NCBI GenBank assembly: GCA_951801955.1
Contig: CATOOV010000008.1
Span: forward strand, 1 to 64,000
Length of the DNA stretch: 64,000 nt
Reading direction: 5' to 3'
Origin: an uncultured Lachnospiraceae bacterium
GTDB lineage: Bacteria; Bacillota; Clostridia; Lachnospirales; Lachnospiraceae
Part shown: positions 39,576 through 49,898 of the stretch, in pieces
Numbering within the stretch: the first letter of the stretch is position 1
How the letters are laid out: each line of letters opens with the position of its first letter
Notes under the pieces: generated by a model
The model's database searches: none
Told to the model about the DNA's origin: nothing
Seen by the model: only the letters and a program-made list of their open reading frames with translations
Program-made: the position numbers and the translations under genes

Positions 39576-40709
39576 TCAATCCCCAACCCATTTACAAAAC
39601 CGTTCTTTTAGAGAGGCATTCAGTTTGACGCCAAGTTTCTCCATCGTCAAATCCAGCGCTTCCATGGTTTCTGACATATCTTTGACATTGGCATTGCTTC
39701 CCATATGCCCAATCCGAATCACCTGCCCGTCAAGTTCCTCCAAGGAACCTGCCAGCATAATCTTGTGTTCTTCCCTCATTATGTCCAAAATATTCCTTGC
39801 AGTAATCCCTTCTGGCACCTCAAACACAGTCACCGTGTTGGAATATCCGCTTTCCAGATACAGCTTAAGCCCAGCTTCTTGTAAAGCGCTTCGACATGCC
39901 TTGCCGATCTTTGCATGACGTGTGAGCATCCCGCCATCCATGGCAATATTATCAAATGCAGTCCGCAGACCGTATATATCACTGATTGGCATAGTATAAG
40001 GAAACCATTTTGTCTCATAATATCCTTCAAATACCCTCAAATTTGCATAAAAGGAAGCGATTGGTGTTTTTCGGTCTGCCATCACTTTTTTTGCCCTGTC
40101 ACTGATTGTAACAAACGTTAATCCAGGAGGCGCAGAAACCGCTTTCTGGGAACCGCCGCAAAGAATATCGACTTGGGCATCATCCACGCGGACTTCCTCC
40201 CCAAACATTGCCGACACGGAATCCACCACGGTCAAAATACCATATCTTGCAAGCAGAGGACATAATACGCTGATATCATTTAAAATTCCGCTGGGCGTAT
40301 CGCAATGTACCAAAGTCGCATACTTATAATCGTGGTCCTTTTCAAGGAACATTTCCAATGCCTGTGGGGCAATTGGATTTTTTCCATCCACCGTATAAAG
40401 CCTTGGCACCCCTCCATACATCGACACAAAATCTCCAAACCCCCTTCCGAAAATACCATTATCCAACACCAGCACCCGGTCCCCCGGCTCTGTCAGGGAA
40501 GCGCATGCAGCTTCCAAACCGAGAATCCCTTCTCCCCCCAGAATCAATGTCTCATTTTCTGTACAGAGAAGGCGGCTGACCAATTGGCAGGTCTCTTTAT
40601 AAAACTCTGTAAATGTTTCGTCCAGATCTGGATTGGTGCATGCTTCTGCACGCGCCAAACGGATATTTTCTTTCACCTGGGTAGGCCCAGGAGTCATAAT
40701 TTTATACAT
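39576..40709 (-). CDS. PLP-dependent aminotransferase, class V (alanine-glyoxylate / serine-pyruvate type)
   Basis: MTPGPTQVKENIRLARAEACTNPDLDETF...VDSVSAMFGEEVRVDDAQVDILCGGSQKAVSAPPGL. Confidence 0.9.
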   Translation of the reverse strand: MYKIMTPGPTQVKENIRLARAEACTNPDLDETFTEFYKETCQLVSRLLCTENETLILGGEGILGLEAACASLTEPGDRVLVLDNGIFGRGFGDFVSMYGGVPRLYTVDGKNPIAPQALEMFLEKDHDYKYATLVHCDTPSGILNDISVLCPLLARYGILTVVDSVSAMFGEEVRVDDAQVDILCGGSQKAVSAPPGLTFVTISDRAKKVMADRKTPIASFYANLRVFEGYYETKWFPYTMPISDIYGLRTAFDNIAMDGGMLTRHAKIGKACRSALQEAGLKLYLESGYSNTVTVFEVPEGITARNILDIMREEHKIMLAGSLEELDGQVIRIGHMGSNANVKDMSETMEALDLTMEKLGVKLNASLKERFCKWVGD

Positions 40710-40770
40710 CTCTTTCCTCCTGTTTTCGTGGATATTTAACTTGGCACCTTATTTTATCGATCTGATATAG

Positions 40771-41817
40771 TCAATCATTCCCCAACTCCTGTTTTGCTTT
40801 CTGCACGCTCTCCCGTATGATCAATGTGGAAGGAACAGAAATACACAATGGAATGCTGTCTTTCCCTCGAACATTCCTTACCAGCAAATCCACCGCACAG
40901 TCCACCATCTCCTCCATATGAATCCGTATTCCTGACAAATGCGGCTGTGTCAGTGTTGCAAGTATTGTATCATTGTAGCTTAAAATACTGAAATCCTCCG
41001 GCACCTGAAAGCCTAAAATCTGCAGTGCACGAAGCACGCCCATTGCAGTTGTCTCATTAAAAGCAAAAAATGCCGTAGGTTTGGGATGCCCTTTTTTCAT
41101 ATAATTTAAAATCTGTTCAGATATATCACACTCCAGCCAATCTGTATCAATCAAGATTCCTTCTATTTTGTTATCCCCATATCGTTCCAGATAATCACAA
41201 AAAAATTTTCTTCTAAGTTCCAATGCCTGCCTGTTGATAGAATCGGTAGAATATTCCGGTCCTACAAAGGCAATCCTGCGATGCCCCTGTTCCACAAGAT
41301 ACTTCATCCCCTGCCGGATCCCAACCTCATAATTCGGCACTACGGAACAAAATTCCTCTGGACGCGGCGATGAGTCCAAAAATACAATGTGAGGAGCAGA
41401 TTTCTTCATAGCTGCAATCTGCTCCTCCCGAAACTGTCCAATTGCCAGAATCCCATCCAATTCTCTGGACACGGCACTCCGATAACATGCTTCTTCTGAA
41501 TTGTATTGCATGACAAAGGTCTCCATCTCCCTAGAAAAGCAGCACTTTTCCACATTACTTTTGAGATAGAGGTAATAGGGATCCTTTTCCGATTCCTGGG
41601 TAATCTCCATCTGGACAATCCCAATTTTCAAGTGTTCTCCTGGGCTGCCCTTTTTATTGCCGCCATGCTTGTTGGCATAATCCATACTGCCTGCTGCGTC
41701 CAATATCATCTTGCGCGTACTGTCTGTTACCTTTAAGGTTTCATCTTCATTTAGCACCCTGGAAATAGTGGCTATAGAATAACCTGTGATTTCTGATATT
41801 TCTCTTAATGTCGCCAT
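40771..41817 (-). CDS. LacI family transcriptional regulator
   Basis: MATLREISEITGYSIATISRVLNEDETLKVTDSTRKMI. Confidence 0.95.
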   Translation of the reverse strand: MATLREISEITGYSIATISRVLNEDETLKVTDSTRKMILDAAGSMDYANKHGGNKKGSPGEHLKIGIVQMEITQESEKDPYYLYLKSNVEKCCFSREMETFVMQYNSEEACYRSAVSRELDGILAIGQFREEQIAAMKKSAPHIVFLDSSPRPEEFCSVVPNYEVGIRQGMKYLVEQGHRRIAFVGPEYSTDSINRQALELRRKFFCDYLERYGDNKIEGILIDTDWLECDISEQILNYMKKGHPKPTAFFAFNETTAMGVLRALQILGFQVPEDFSILSYNDTILATLTQPHLSGIRIHMEEMVDCAVDLLVRNVRGKDSIPLCISVPSTLIIRESVQKAKQELGND

Positions 41818-42325
41818 ATATCGTTACACTCCGCTGTTTTTCGATCTATAATAAAGAATCCTATCACAAATCCACCATAAATACAATACGAAATATCATA
41901 GCATGGATTTATCTGAATTCTTCCCAGACCCTCATAAGGATTTTGCCCAATTGGTTTTGTCTTGTGCCATTTACAGTCCCCCAAATCCTGTCCCCCAGTG
42001 ATTGCCCTCCTCCATTTACACGATTGATGGCATTGCGGCGATGGGAAACTATCCTGGAAGCACCCCATTTTTATCTGCCCAATATAGTACCGCTATCAGA
42101 AATCCTTTTGCCTTAATAGCAATAGCACAATCAGCACATCCTTTTTCCCTGAATGTAACTATAATCAAACAACCATTTTTCTGCGCCTCTTGCGAAGTTT
42201 GTCCAGTGCGGCCTAATGTGCCGCAGCCAAGGCTTTAAAGGCATCTGGAAAATCTGGACTATCCACAACAGTAAGCGTATGTTCTGGATTCACATAGAGG
42301 CTTCCAGTACCGTCCTGATATACTG

Positions 42326-42637
42326 TCAATAGTTATATCCAATTTCCCTCTCTGCAACTTCTACTGTGACAAAAACGATATCTCCTGGTTGTTTTCCAAT
42401 TTTGTTTTGAATGTCTTTACGGATTCCAATAATATAACAGATAGAGCCGTCTGCATTCTTCACACCCATATTTACGATACTTCCTGAATATGGCTCACTG
42501 TCAAAAGTAACATTTGCTTTCACCCTTCCTTTTCCGAATTCTTTTCTAATATCATATGGAAAACGGATATATGCGCCGCCCTTATCGGGAACAGCTTCTA
42601 CTTTTGCCTGAAACTTATAAATGTTTTCATTTCCCAT
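42326..42637 (-). CDS. DUF1905-type small protein
   Basis: YKFQAKVEAVPDKGGAYIRFPYDIRKEFGKGRVKANVTFDSEPYSGSIVNMG...GKQPGDIVFVTVE. Confidence 0.85.
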   Translation of the reverse strand: MGNENIYKFQAKVEAVPDKGGAYIRFPYDIRKEFGKGRVKANVTFDSEPYSGSIVNMGVKNADGSICYIIGIRKDIQNKIGKQPGDIVFVTVEVAEREIGYNY

Positions 42638-42855
42638 GGATTGTTCCTTTTTATATTTTTGATATATTGCCTATTTTGTTCCATCCTCATCAGGAATATT
42701 CTCTTCTTCCTCCAGCGATCCATAAATTTTATACATAGAAAGTATATTTGTCAGCAAGATTGACCAGAGCCCTATAGTAAGAACGCCGATAGCATACTTG
42801 AACTTCTACCGCTTAACCTGCCGCCCTGTGCTGCCAAAAACAGAACGTGACCAAT

Positions 42856-43035
42856 TCACGCTGTTTTAAATCCCTCTTTGTAGGTATCTATCCCCTGGCA
42901 GCCTAAAAGTGTGGCAAGGATTGCCATATAGCGCGTGTCTTTCGGCAGTTCCATCCCTGGTTCCTGAACCACTTCCTCCGAGATAAAATATGTAAGCCGT
43001 TCTATAAATTCTGGATCTGTCTCATAATAACTCAT
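42856..43035 (-). pseudogene. Truncated carboxymuconolactone decarboxylase family gene (N-terminal 59 aa)
   Basis: MSYYETDPEFIERLTYFISEEVVQEPGMELPKDTRYMAILATLLGCQGIDTYKEGFKTA*; stops after the GCQGID motif. Confidence 0.65.
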
Positions 43036-43130
43036 TTGAATGACCTCCTGAAAAAATCACAGTTTTCTTATTATTTTTCGTGTATATTGCGAACTCCCCA
43101 TTGTGTAAAGCCAAAAGGATTGCCGTTGCC

Positions 43131-43655
43131 CTATTTCAATTTGCTGTAGGCTGCATCATCTACTGGTTCACACCATTCGTTACTCGTTTCTTCACCAGGA
43201 ACCTCCACTGCAATATGAGAAAACCAACTGTCTGACTTGGCGCCATGCCAATGTTTTACTTCCGCTGGAATTGTAATGACCATCCCTGGCTCCAAGCTGA
43301 CCGCTTCTTTTCCTTCTTCCTGGTACCATCCGCTTCCGGCTGTACAAATCAAAAGCTGTCCGCCGCCATGTTTTGCATGATGGATATGCCAATTATTCCT
43401 GCAGCCTGGCTCAAAAGTAACGTTCGCCAAAAATACTGCTGTTTCTCCTGGAACAGTCAAGGGATTGAGATAGGAATTGCCTAAAAAATACTCTGCAAAA
43501 GCGGTGTTCTCCTGTCCCAGTCCAAATACATTCTGTTTCGAAAATTCTTCTTTGTTGTCAATCTTCATCCGAAAACCCTCCTTTTCAATTCTAAATGATA
43601 TACACAAATAATGGAATGTTCTAATTGCCTGCTGGAATCTTGAACATCCTGCCAT
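43131..43655 (-). CDS. Cupin domain protein (start probably MKIDNKEEFSKQNVFG, near 43567)
   Basis: PGCRNNWHIHHAKHGGGQLLICTAGSGWYQEEGKEAVSLEPGMVITIPAEVKHWHGA. Confidence 0.9.
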   Translation of the reverse strand: MAGCSRFQQAIRTFHYLCISFRIEKEGFRMKIDNKEEFSKQNVFGLGQENTAFAEYFLGNSYLNPLTVPGETAVFLANVTFEPGCRNNWHIHHAKHGGGQLLICTAGSGWYQEEGKEAVSLEPGMVITIPAEVKHWHGAKSDSWFSHIAVEVPGEETSNEWCEPVDDAAYSKLK

Positions 43656-43727
43656 ATTGATTATAAATCCATTTCAATAAAATGTCTAATTCCCATATTG
43701 TATTGTAAGAAATGCCTATTTTGAATG

Positions 43728-44195
43728 TTACATTCCCTCTGATCCTGCCAAATATTGTTTGGCATGTTCTATAAACCGCGTCATCAGTGGCGAAAGCACC
43801 TGATTCTTTTTCCAAACCAAAACGCAGCCGCTTAGAATCTCTGGTTCCATTGGCCACAGGCACAACGTATCACAATTACAGGAAAACTCCATCACCACAG
43901 CCATACCAATCCTGCTTTCCACCATGACAGACTGGTTATTGTGGGAGAGATTGCAAGCTGACGCAACATGAAGTTTCTTTTTCTTATCTGAGAACCAATT
44001 TTAAAGCCCATTTCGTACCGACTGGCGTTTTGCCACGATTAAAGGGATTCCTTCTAAATCTTCTGGAGTAATTTTTTCTTTTCTTGCCAAAGGGGAATCC
44101 TTGCGCATCAAAATCTGCCACTTTTCTTTCCGCGGCATCCGTATAGAATGGTATCTGCTGATTTCCACAGGCTCACCTGAAGGGCAGGAAGTCAA
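43728..44195 (-). pseudogene. LysR substrate-binding-domain remnant: N-terminus missing, one in-frame stop
   Basis: GEPVEISRYHSIRMPRKEKWQILMRKDSPLARKEKITPEDLEGIPLIVAKRQSVRNGL*NWFSDKKKKLHVASACNLSHNNQSVMVESRIGMAVVMEF...; abuts the helicase gene stop. Confidence 0.75.
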
Positions 44196-46636
44196 CTCTT
44201 GGCTGATATAAGTGCAATATGATATTCCGTTATCCCATGTCTGAGCAATTGCATAATTTTCAATTCATCCAGTGCATCTAACACAGCATTGTGTGTCTCA
44301 TGATATCCCTTGTCCCCGCTCAGCATTTTCAATATCTTTTCCACGCCATATCCCCGTTTCAATCTTCCCGTCTTATAACAGTCCGCAGAATCTGATATCG
44401 CCCTATTATATTGTCGATATGCAGCCAAACGCATAATGTCATACCATTCATACTCTGAAAACTCTGGCAAATGTTTCTTATCAAAAGACGCGTTATAAGC
44501 AAAAAGTTTTTGAACGCCATAAGTATCCAACCACTGTTTGATTTCCTTTAAAGCCTGCATTCTGTTTGTAACACAAGCTTTTTTTTCATCAAGCTGCAAT
44601 TCATCGGAATACATTCCACCTAATCTGTATTCTGGATCAATTATGTAATATATGGAATCAATTTCTTTCTTAGTCTTTGAATCGGCAACTACTATACCGA
44701 TTGACATTACTTCATTATTCCAGTTTGTCTCTGTATCAATGACTGCAAATTTATCTGTAATATTGTTTTCCATCCTTTTTCCAGATGGATACCCTATGGA
44801 TTTTTTCTGTGACGCCACTCGTTTTGTGGCAGGTTCATAATATTTTTCAATCATTCCTTTGGTAATTGCTTTTGTTACGGCATCCAAAAACGCTTTTCTA
44901 TCCGGCACTTCTATTTCATAGGATGTATTATCTCTTGTATTCCATAAAATTCCCTTTGAAAGATTCATTGCAACCATATAGCTGGCACACTGTAAAAAAT
45001 GTTCATGGGTTAATTCTGATACAAATTTTAATTCATATACCACATCATCCTTGACTACATCTGCAAAGCCTTTAGCCGAAAACGCAGCTTTTCCATTTTC
45101 CCGATCAGAAAAATCAATCTGACACCTGACCTGTGCTCTCTCATCCCTATGGAATCGTGTTTCTAACCGTGCCTTTATCAACTTACTTTGCTGTTCATTG
45201 ACAAATGGAATTACTACTTGTGTGCGATATCTATTCTGTTTCGTCTCAAGGGACACCAAAAATAATATTTTTTGATCTAATAGACTGTCCTGCAGTTCTT
45301 TCGTATACAATCTCGATAATTTGGAATCCAGGTCGATCCTTAGTTCTATATCCGCCTCTATTTGATAATTATCAAAAAAAATTGCCTCTTGGTATATTCC
45401 AATACAAGGGGATAAATCTATTAAATAATCTTTATTTTTTATATCAATGGATGAATGATCTTTTGTAGTAAGCTTACGTAATTTTAACTGGGAAAAACAC
45501 TTCTCAACATCTTCTTTATACTTAAATTCAAACATTTCACTGATATTTACATCATCAAATTTTTGATTCGTCTCTACATATGTGGAAAGGGTTTTTTCAG
45601 ACAACATCGCCTCATCTGGTTTTACAAAAATAATGCGGTTTTTCCCCCTGCTGGCTGCAACACAAAAAATATTTCTTAAAATAAGATAAGACTGTTGGGG
45701 TTTTTCTATCCTTACATGCCAATAACTTTCTGTAAAATCAAAAATCACACAGATTTTTCTTTCCAACCCTTTACTGCTGTCATAAGTGGTAAATATTGCA
45801 GATTCTTCTTTGGGTCCCGTCCTTCCCATTGAATCATAATCCGCGATCGTTGCATACACCGTCTTCTTATTAAATTTATGCGGATATGTTTCTTCTAAGG
45901 AGTTTAGCGTATCGGACATTGTTCCTGTTCTTGCTCCTAAACACAAAATATCTGCAGGATCCTGCTCTGACAAAAACGGTACCACCTCTTCCTTCGTCAT
46001 TTCTTCCACGCTGCAACAATCATTTACCCCTTTTATTTCCTTCTTCCAAACCCTTCCAAGCATTACAGCCAAATCATTGGACAAACGAAAACATTGGGTG
46101 AATTTCAACCTAAGATGTTCTTCCAGAAATTCTTTCATAAATGATTCCACATTCAATGTGGTTTTATCATATATTTTCTGTTCCATATCTCCAACTGCAA
46201 TAATCTGTATATCTGGATTGCAAGATTTCACCCATAGCAATAACTCTGCTAATTCCTGTTCAATATCCTGATATTCATCAATCATTAAAATATCATACTT
46301 TGTGATGGGTAGTTTTTTTTGGATAAACGTCTGTATAAGATCCGGGATCGCTGCAGATACACCGTTTCTTTTTAAAACCATAGATGCGAATCCATGATAA
46401 TTTGTCACCGTAACATTTCTTTTTCTTATCTTAGATTTGGCATCTAATTTCAAAAGCTTATTATAAGTCAAGTACAAAATTTTTTTGCTGCTTGGCAATT
46501 TATTACATAAATTCTGAATAGCTGTAGTTTTCCCACTGCCAATGCATGCATCTACAAGAATATTCTTCCCCTGCAATGCCTTCTCTATAAATAACTGCTG
46601 CTCACTTGATAACTGTAAACTTGATTTAATACCCAT
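44192..46636 (-). CDS. SF1 (UvrD-like) helicase with PD-(D/E)XK-like segment and C-terminal DEDDh exonuclease domain
   Basis: Walker A VDACIGSGKTTAIQ; Walker B ILMIDEYQDIEQE; IIAVGDMEQKIYD; CVAASRGKNRIIFV; DVVYELKFVSELTHEHFLQCASYMVA; FAVIDTETNWNNEVMSIGIVVAD...FAYNASFDKKHLPEF...HNAVLDALDEL. Confidence 0.85.
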   Translation of the reverse strand: MGIKSSLQLSSEQQLFIEKALQGKNILVDACIGSGKTTAIQNLCNKLPSSKKILYLTYNKLLKLDAKSKIRKRNVTVTNYHGFASMVLKRNGVSAAIPDLIQTFIQKKLPITKYDILMIDEYQDIEQELAELLLWVKSCNPDIQIIAVGDMEQKIYDKTTLNVESFMKEFLEEHLRLKFTQCFRLSNDLAVMLGRVWKKEIKGVNDCCSVEEMTKEEVVPFLSEQDPADILCLGARTGTMSDTLNSLEETYPHKFNKKTVYATIADYDSMGRTGPKEESAIFTTYDSSKGLERKICVIFDFTESYWHVRIEKPQQSYLILRNIFCVAASRGKNRIIFVKPDEAMLSEKTLSTYVETNQKFDDVNISEMFEFKYKEDVEKCFSQLKLRKLTTKDHSSIDIKNKDYLIDLSPCIGIYQEAIFFDNYQIEADIELRIDLDSKLSRLYTKELQDSLLDQKILFLVSLETKQNRYRTQVVIPFVNEQQSKLIKARLETRFHRDERAQVRCQIDFSDRENGKAAFSAKGFADVVKDDVVYELKFVSELTHEHFLQCASYMVAMNLSKGILWNTRDNTSYEIEVPDRKAFLDAVTKAITKGMIEKYYEPATKRVASQKKSIGYPSGKRMENNITDKFAVIDTETNWNNEVMSIGIVVADSKTKKEIDSIYYIIDPEYRLGGMYSDELQLDEKKACVTNRMQALKEIKQWLDTYGVQKLFAYNASFDKKHLPEFSEYEWYDIMRLAAYRQYNRAISDSADCYKTGRLKRGYGVEKILKMLSGDKGYHETHNAVLDALDELKIMQLLRHGITEYHIALISAKS

Positions 46637-46672
46637 ACCAAGTTCCCCCCTTTCTTAATTTGTTTTGCCAGG

Positions 46673-46722
46673 GAACTGACCTGCACCCCGCAACAAGAAC
46701 GCCGATGGCGTCCTTAAAAATT
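46673..46722 (-). repeat. Family-C palindromic repeat
   Basis: tgacctgcaccccgcaacaagaacgccgatggcgtccttaaaaat, inverted relative to 2118-2173, 7980-8030, 12807-12868, 28728-28766. Confidence 0.7.
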
Positions 46723-47138
46723 CATAGGCATTAAAGATTAAAATAACCGCAACCCGCCAAGCAATATCTGTGTTATTAATTCCAATCTGACATGGTATGT
46801 TTTGAATCGAATTGTTCCTGTTTTTTTACGATTTCAGAAAAATCCTCCTTCACAACTTCATATTTGGAAGGATCCCGCAGGTTTGATAGGTAAATACAAA
46901 ACTACAAATTTACCAAAATTTCCGATATTAATGATTGAATTTGACAATATTATACACACATACCATTGAAAAATCAAAGTGTTTAACGTCATTTTTTCTC
47001 TGTTTAAGACTTCCTTTTGCGACCCTTGGTATCAGATTCAGGTCAGTTTATTGTAATATCCGCCTTACCTATCTGGGATTCCCGGTGTCGCTTATTTCGA
47101 TTTCCGCCTTACCTATCTGGGATTCTTAGCGCCGCTTT

Positions 47139-48029
47139 TTATATGGTACCATTCCCGTTTTTCCATCTCCGCGCCAGAGAGACAAATTTTTTTACCAAAG
47201 GATTGGTGGAATTTTCTTTATAAGAAAAGCCAAAAGAAGTGTTCCCTACGCCTGCAAAGGGAATGGCACAGAGCTGATAATCATTGTTCTTTATTTCCGG
47301 TAAAATACCAAATCCATACCCTGCCCTCACCAATGCCAGCATGGCATTGAGATTATCGCAGTAATAGACGCACCCCAAGGGAAAATTCCTCTCCATGCGG
47401 TTCTGCAAAACGGCGGCTTGCGCTGGAAGGGAATAAGAATTGCAGATAATGATATTTTCTGAATAAAGCTCCTGCTCCAAAATTTCTTCCTTTCCTGCAT
47501 ACTTATGTTCCGCGGCAATTGTACAGCAAATCGGAGCCTGGAATATCTCTTCATAAATAATTCCTTCCCTGGAAGGCACATCGTTCTGAAACCCGAATAT
47601 GATGTCTATCTCATCTTGGAGAAACAGGTTGAGTATGGAGCGGTGTGGAATAACCCTCAAAAATGGATGCAGCTCAGGAAGATGTACGCGGCACTCTTTC
47701 AAAAGCCCTGCTGACAATTGGCAGTCTATATCATTGCCGAATCCAAGGGAAAGAATCTGAGCATTGGCTGCACTGTGACGTTTTATTTTTTCCTTGGCTA
47801 TCCGCAGCCCACCCATAAAGTTCTTAGCGTCTTCATAAAAGCTGATTCCAGCAGGGGTCAGCGCTACGCTGCGGGATGTTCGATGGAATAACCTAGTCTC
47901 CAATTCGTTTTCTAAGGAATGGATCTGTCTGGATACGGCAGACTGGGTTATATTTAATTCTTCTGCAGCCCTTGCAAAGCTAAGGTTCTCTGCGACTGCA
48001 AGAAAGCTCTCTAATTGCTGTGTATGCAT
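47139..48029 (-). CDS. LysR family transcriptional regulator
   Basis: MHTQQLESFLAVAENLSFARAAEELNITQSAVSRQIHSLENELETRLFHR. Confidence 0.95.
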   Translation of the reverse strand: MHTQQLESFLAVAENLSFARAAEELNITQSAVSRQIHSLENELETRLFHRTSRSVALTPAGISFYEDAKNFMGGLRIAKEKIKRHSAANAQILSLGFGNDIDCQLSAGLLKECRVHLPELHPFLRVIPHRSILNLFLQDEIDIIFGFQNDVPSREGIIYEEIFQAPICCTIAAEHKYAGKEEILEQELYSENIIICNSYSLPAQAAVLQNRMERNFPLGCVYYCDNLNAMLALVRAGYGFGILPEIKNNDYQLCAIPFAGVGNTSFGFSYKENSTNPLVKKFVSLARRWKNGNGTI

Positions 48030-48149
48030 AATCCCTCCTTCTATTATTGCATTTTTTTCATTGATAATACCATTTTTTCACTTCACATTCAATTGGTTTT
48101 ATGATTTAATCAATATTAGCACTCGATCTTACAGAGTGCTGATACCAAT

Positions 48150-48215
48150 TTGTGCGCGTGCGCATATTTATTTTTTATATCATTAGGAAAGCCAAACAGT
48201 TTCCTATGATACAAG
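48150..48215 (+). repeat. Family-A repeat, short copy
   Basis: tgtgcgcgtgcgcatatttattttttatatcattaggaaagccaaacagtttcctatgata. Confidence 0.7.
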
Positions 48216-48228
48216 AAAGGAGTGTATT

Positions 48229-49638
48229 ATGAATCGTACTACTATCGCCGCAAATCCTCTAGAGACAGAAAAAATTGGGAAGCTTACCATTCAATATGCA
48301 GTTCCCAGCGTCATCTCCCTTGTAATCAATTCACTTTATAATATGGTTGACCAGGTATTTATCGGGCAGGGCGTCGGCTATCTCGGCAATGCTGCAACAA
48401 ACGTAATCATGCCTATGACGTTGATTGTGATGGCAATTGCTATCATGCTTGGAAATGGCGCCTCTGCTTTTATGAGCTTACACTTAGGAAAAAAGAAACC
48501 CAAAGAAGCTGCCGACGGCGTGGGCAATATGGTAACGCTGAGCATGGCTGCAAGCGTGTTCTTCCTTATTTTATTTGAAATTTTTTTAAAACCTCTGTGC
48601 CGCTTGTTCGGCGCCACTGCCGACGTAATGCCCTACGCCCTTGAATATGGAAGGATTATCGTGCTAGGCTTCCCCCTCTTTGTCATCGGCGTTGGATTCA
48701 GCAATGTTATCCGCGCAGACGGACGTCCTAAATCCAGTATGACGGGCATGTTGATTGGATGCATAACCAATATCATTCTGGATCCTATATTTATCTTTGT
48801 ATTCCAGTGGGGTGTAAAGGGCGCTGCCTTAGCCACGGTTATCGGGCAATTTTTGAATGCTGTTTTCTTTATCTGCTGTATGTTTCGTTTCCAGACAATC
48901 AGGCTGGGGAAAGCAAATTTTCCCATAAAAGGGCAGATTGCCAAAAACATTATTTCCCTTGGCATGTCTTCCTTTTTCAGCCAAATTGCTGCCACTGTAG
49001 TAATTGCCATCCAGAATAATTTGCTTGTAAAATATGGTGCAGAATCAAAATATGGCTCTGACATCGCCTTGGCAGCACTGGGAATCACCATGAAAACCAG
49101 CCAGTTAATTACAAGCATTGCTATGGGAATTGCCACTGGGATCCAGCCTATCCTTGGCTATAATTACGGCAGCGGCAAATATGACAGGGTCAAAAAGACC
49201 TTTTGGCTTTCCCTGGTTTCCTGCACCGCTATCATGGTGTTTGCCTTGTTTGTATTCCAGGTTTTCCCAGAGGAAATTATCAGTATCTTTGGACAGGAAT
49301 CAGAACTCTACATGGAATTTGCCGTGAAATGTTTCCGAATCTACCTATTATTCTGCTTTATGATTCCAAGCGGAATGGTGGTGAGTATCTTTTTCCAGTC
49401 AATCGGAAAACCCATCCCTGCCATGGTGATTTCACTCTCCAGGCAGATAATTTTCCTGATTCCTGCCATGTTCCTGCTTGGCTCCCTGTTGAGAGTGGAT
49501 GGGCTGCTATATGCCGGTCCGGCGGCCGACTTGCTGTCTGGGATTGTCTCATTGGTTTTGATAAAAGTTTATTGGAAAAAGATTTTTACGGAAAATCCTC
49601 CCCTTTTTGCCGACGCCAAAAAAGTTATACCCCTCTGA
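48229..49638 (+). CDS. MATE family efflux transporter
   Basis: LGKLTIQYAVPSVISLVINSLYNMVDQVFIGQGVGYLGNAATNVIMPM; twelve-TM-like hydrophobicity. Confidence 0.95.
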   Translation: MNRTTIAANPLETEKIGKLTIQYAVPSVISLVINSLYNMVDQVFIGQGVGYLGNAATNVIMPMTLIVMAIAIMLGNGASAFMSLHLGKKKPKEAADGVGNMVTLSMAASVFFLILFEIFLKPLCRLFGATADVMPYALEYGRIIVLGFPLFVIGVGFSNVIRADGRPKSSMTGMLIGCITNIILDPIFIFVFQWGVKGAALATVIGQFLNAVFFICCMFRFQTIRLGKANFPIKGQIAKNIISLGMSSFFSQIAATVVIAIQNNLLVKYGAESKYGSDIALAALGITMKTSQLITSIAMGIATGIQPILGYNYGSGKYDRVKKTFWLSLVSCTAIMVFALFVFQVFPEEIISIFGQESELYMEFAVKCFRIYLLFCFMIPSGMVVSIFFQSIGKPIPAMVISLSRQIIFLIPAMFLLGSLLRVDGLLYAGPAADLLSGIVSLVLIKVYWKKIFTENPPLFADAKKVIPL

Positions 49639-49898
49639 TACACCAGACGGCATAATAGGCGGCACTTTGGGTACGCAATATTGGTACAGCGTTATCTTTT
49701 TTATACGAGGTTTGCCTATTCCACTGCCCTCGTATATTCCACCAAAGCTCCTGCCAGCCTAAAGAACATAAAAACATGCCCCCTTCTAGACAACAAGTTT
49801 TTGTTATTTCACCTGTCTATTTGGAAGGGAGCATATCTGTCATTTATTTAGACCGTTTGCAACGCCCCATATTTTAGTTATTTGTGTCTCTTTTGCTG

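Noticed and set aside
44192-46636. Calling the helicase AddA, UvrD or PcrA
   Set aside because: Domain order and length do not match those proteins; the C-terminal DEDDh exonuclease is atypical.
47060-47125. Two ccgccttacctatctgggattc copies 44 bp apart as a short repeat array
   Set aside because: Only two copies, no further units; too little to call an array.
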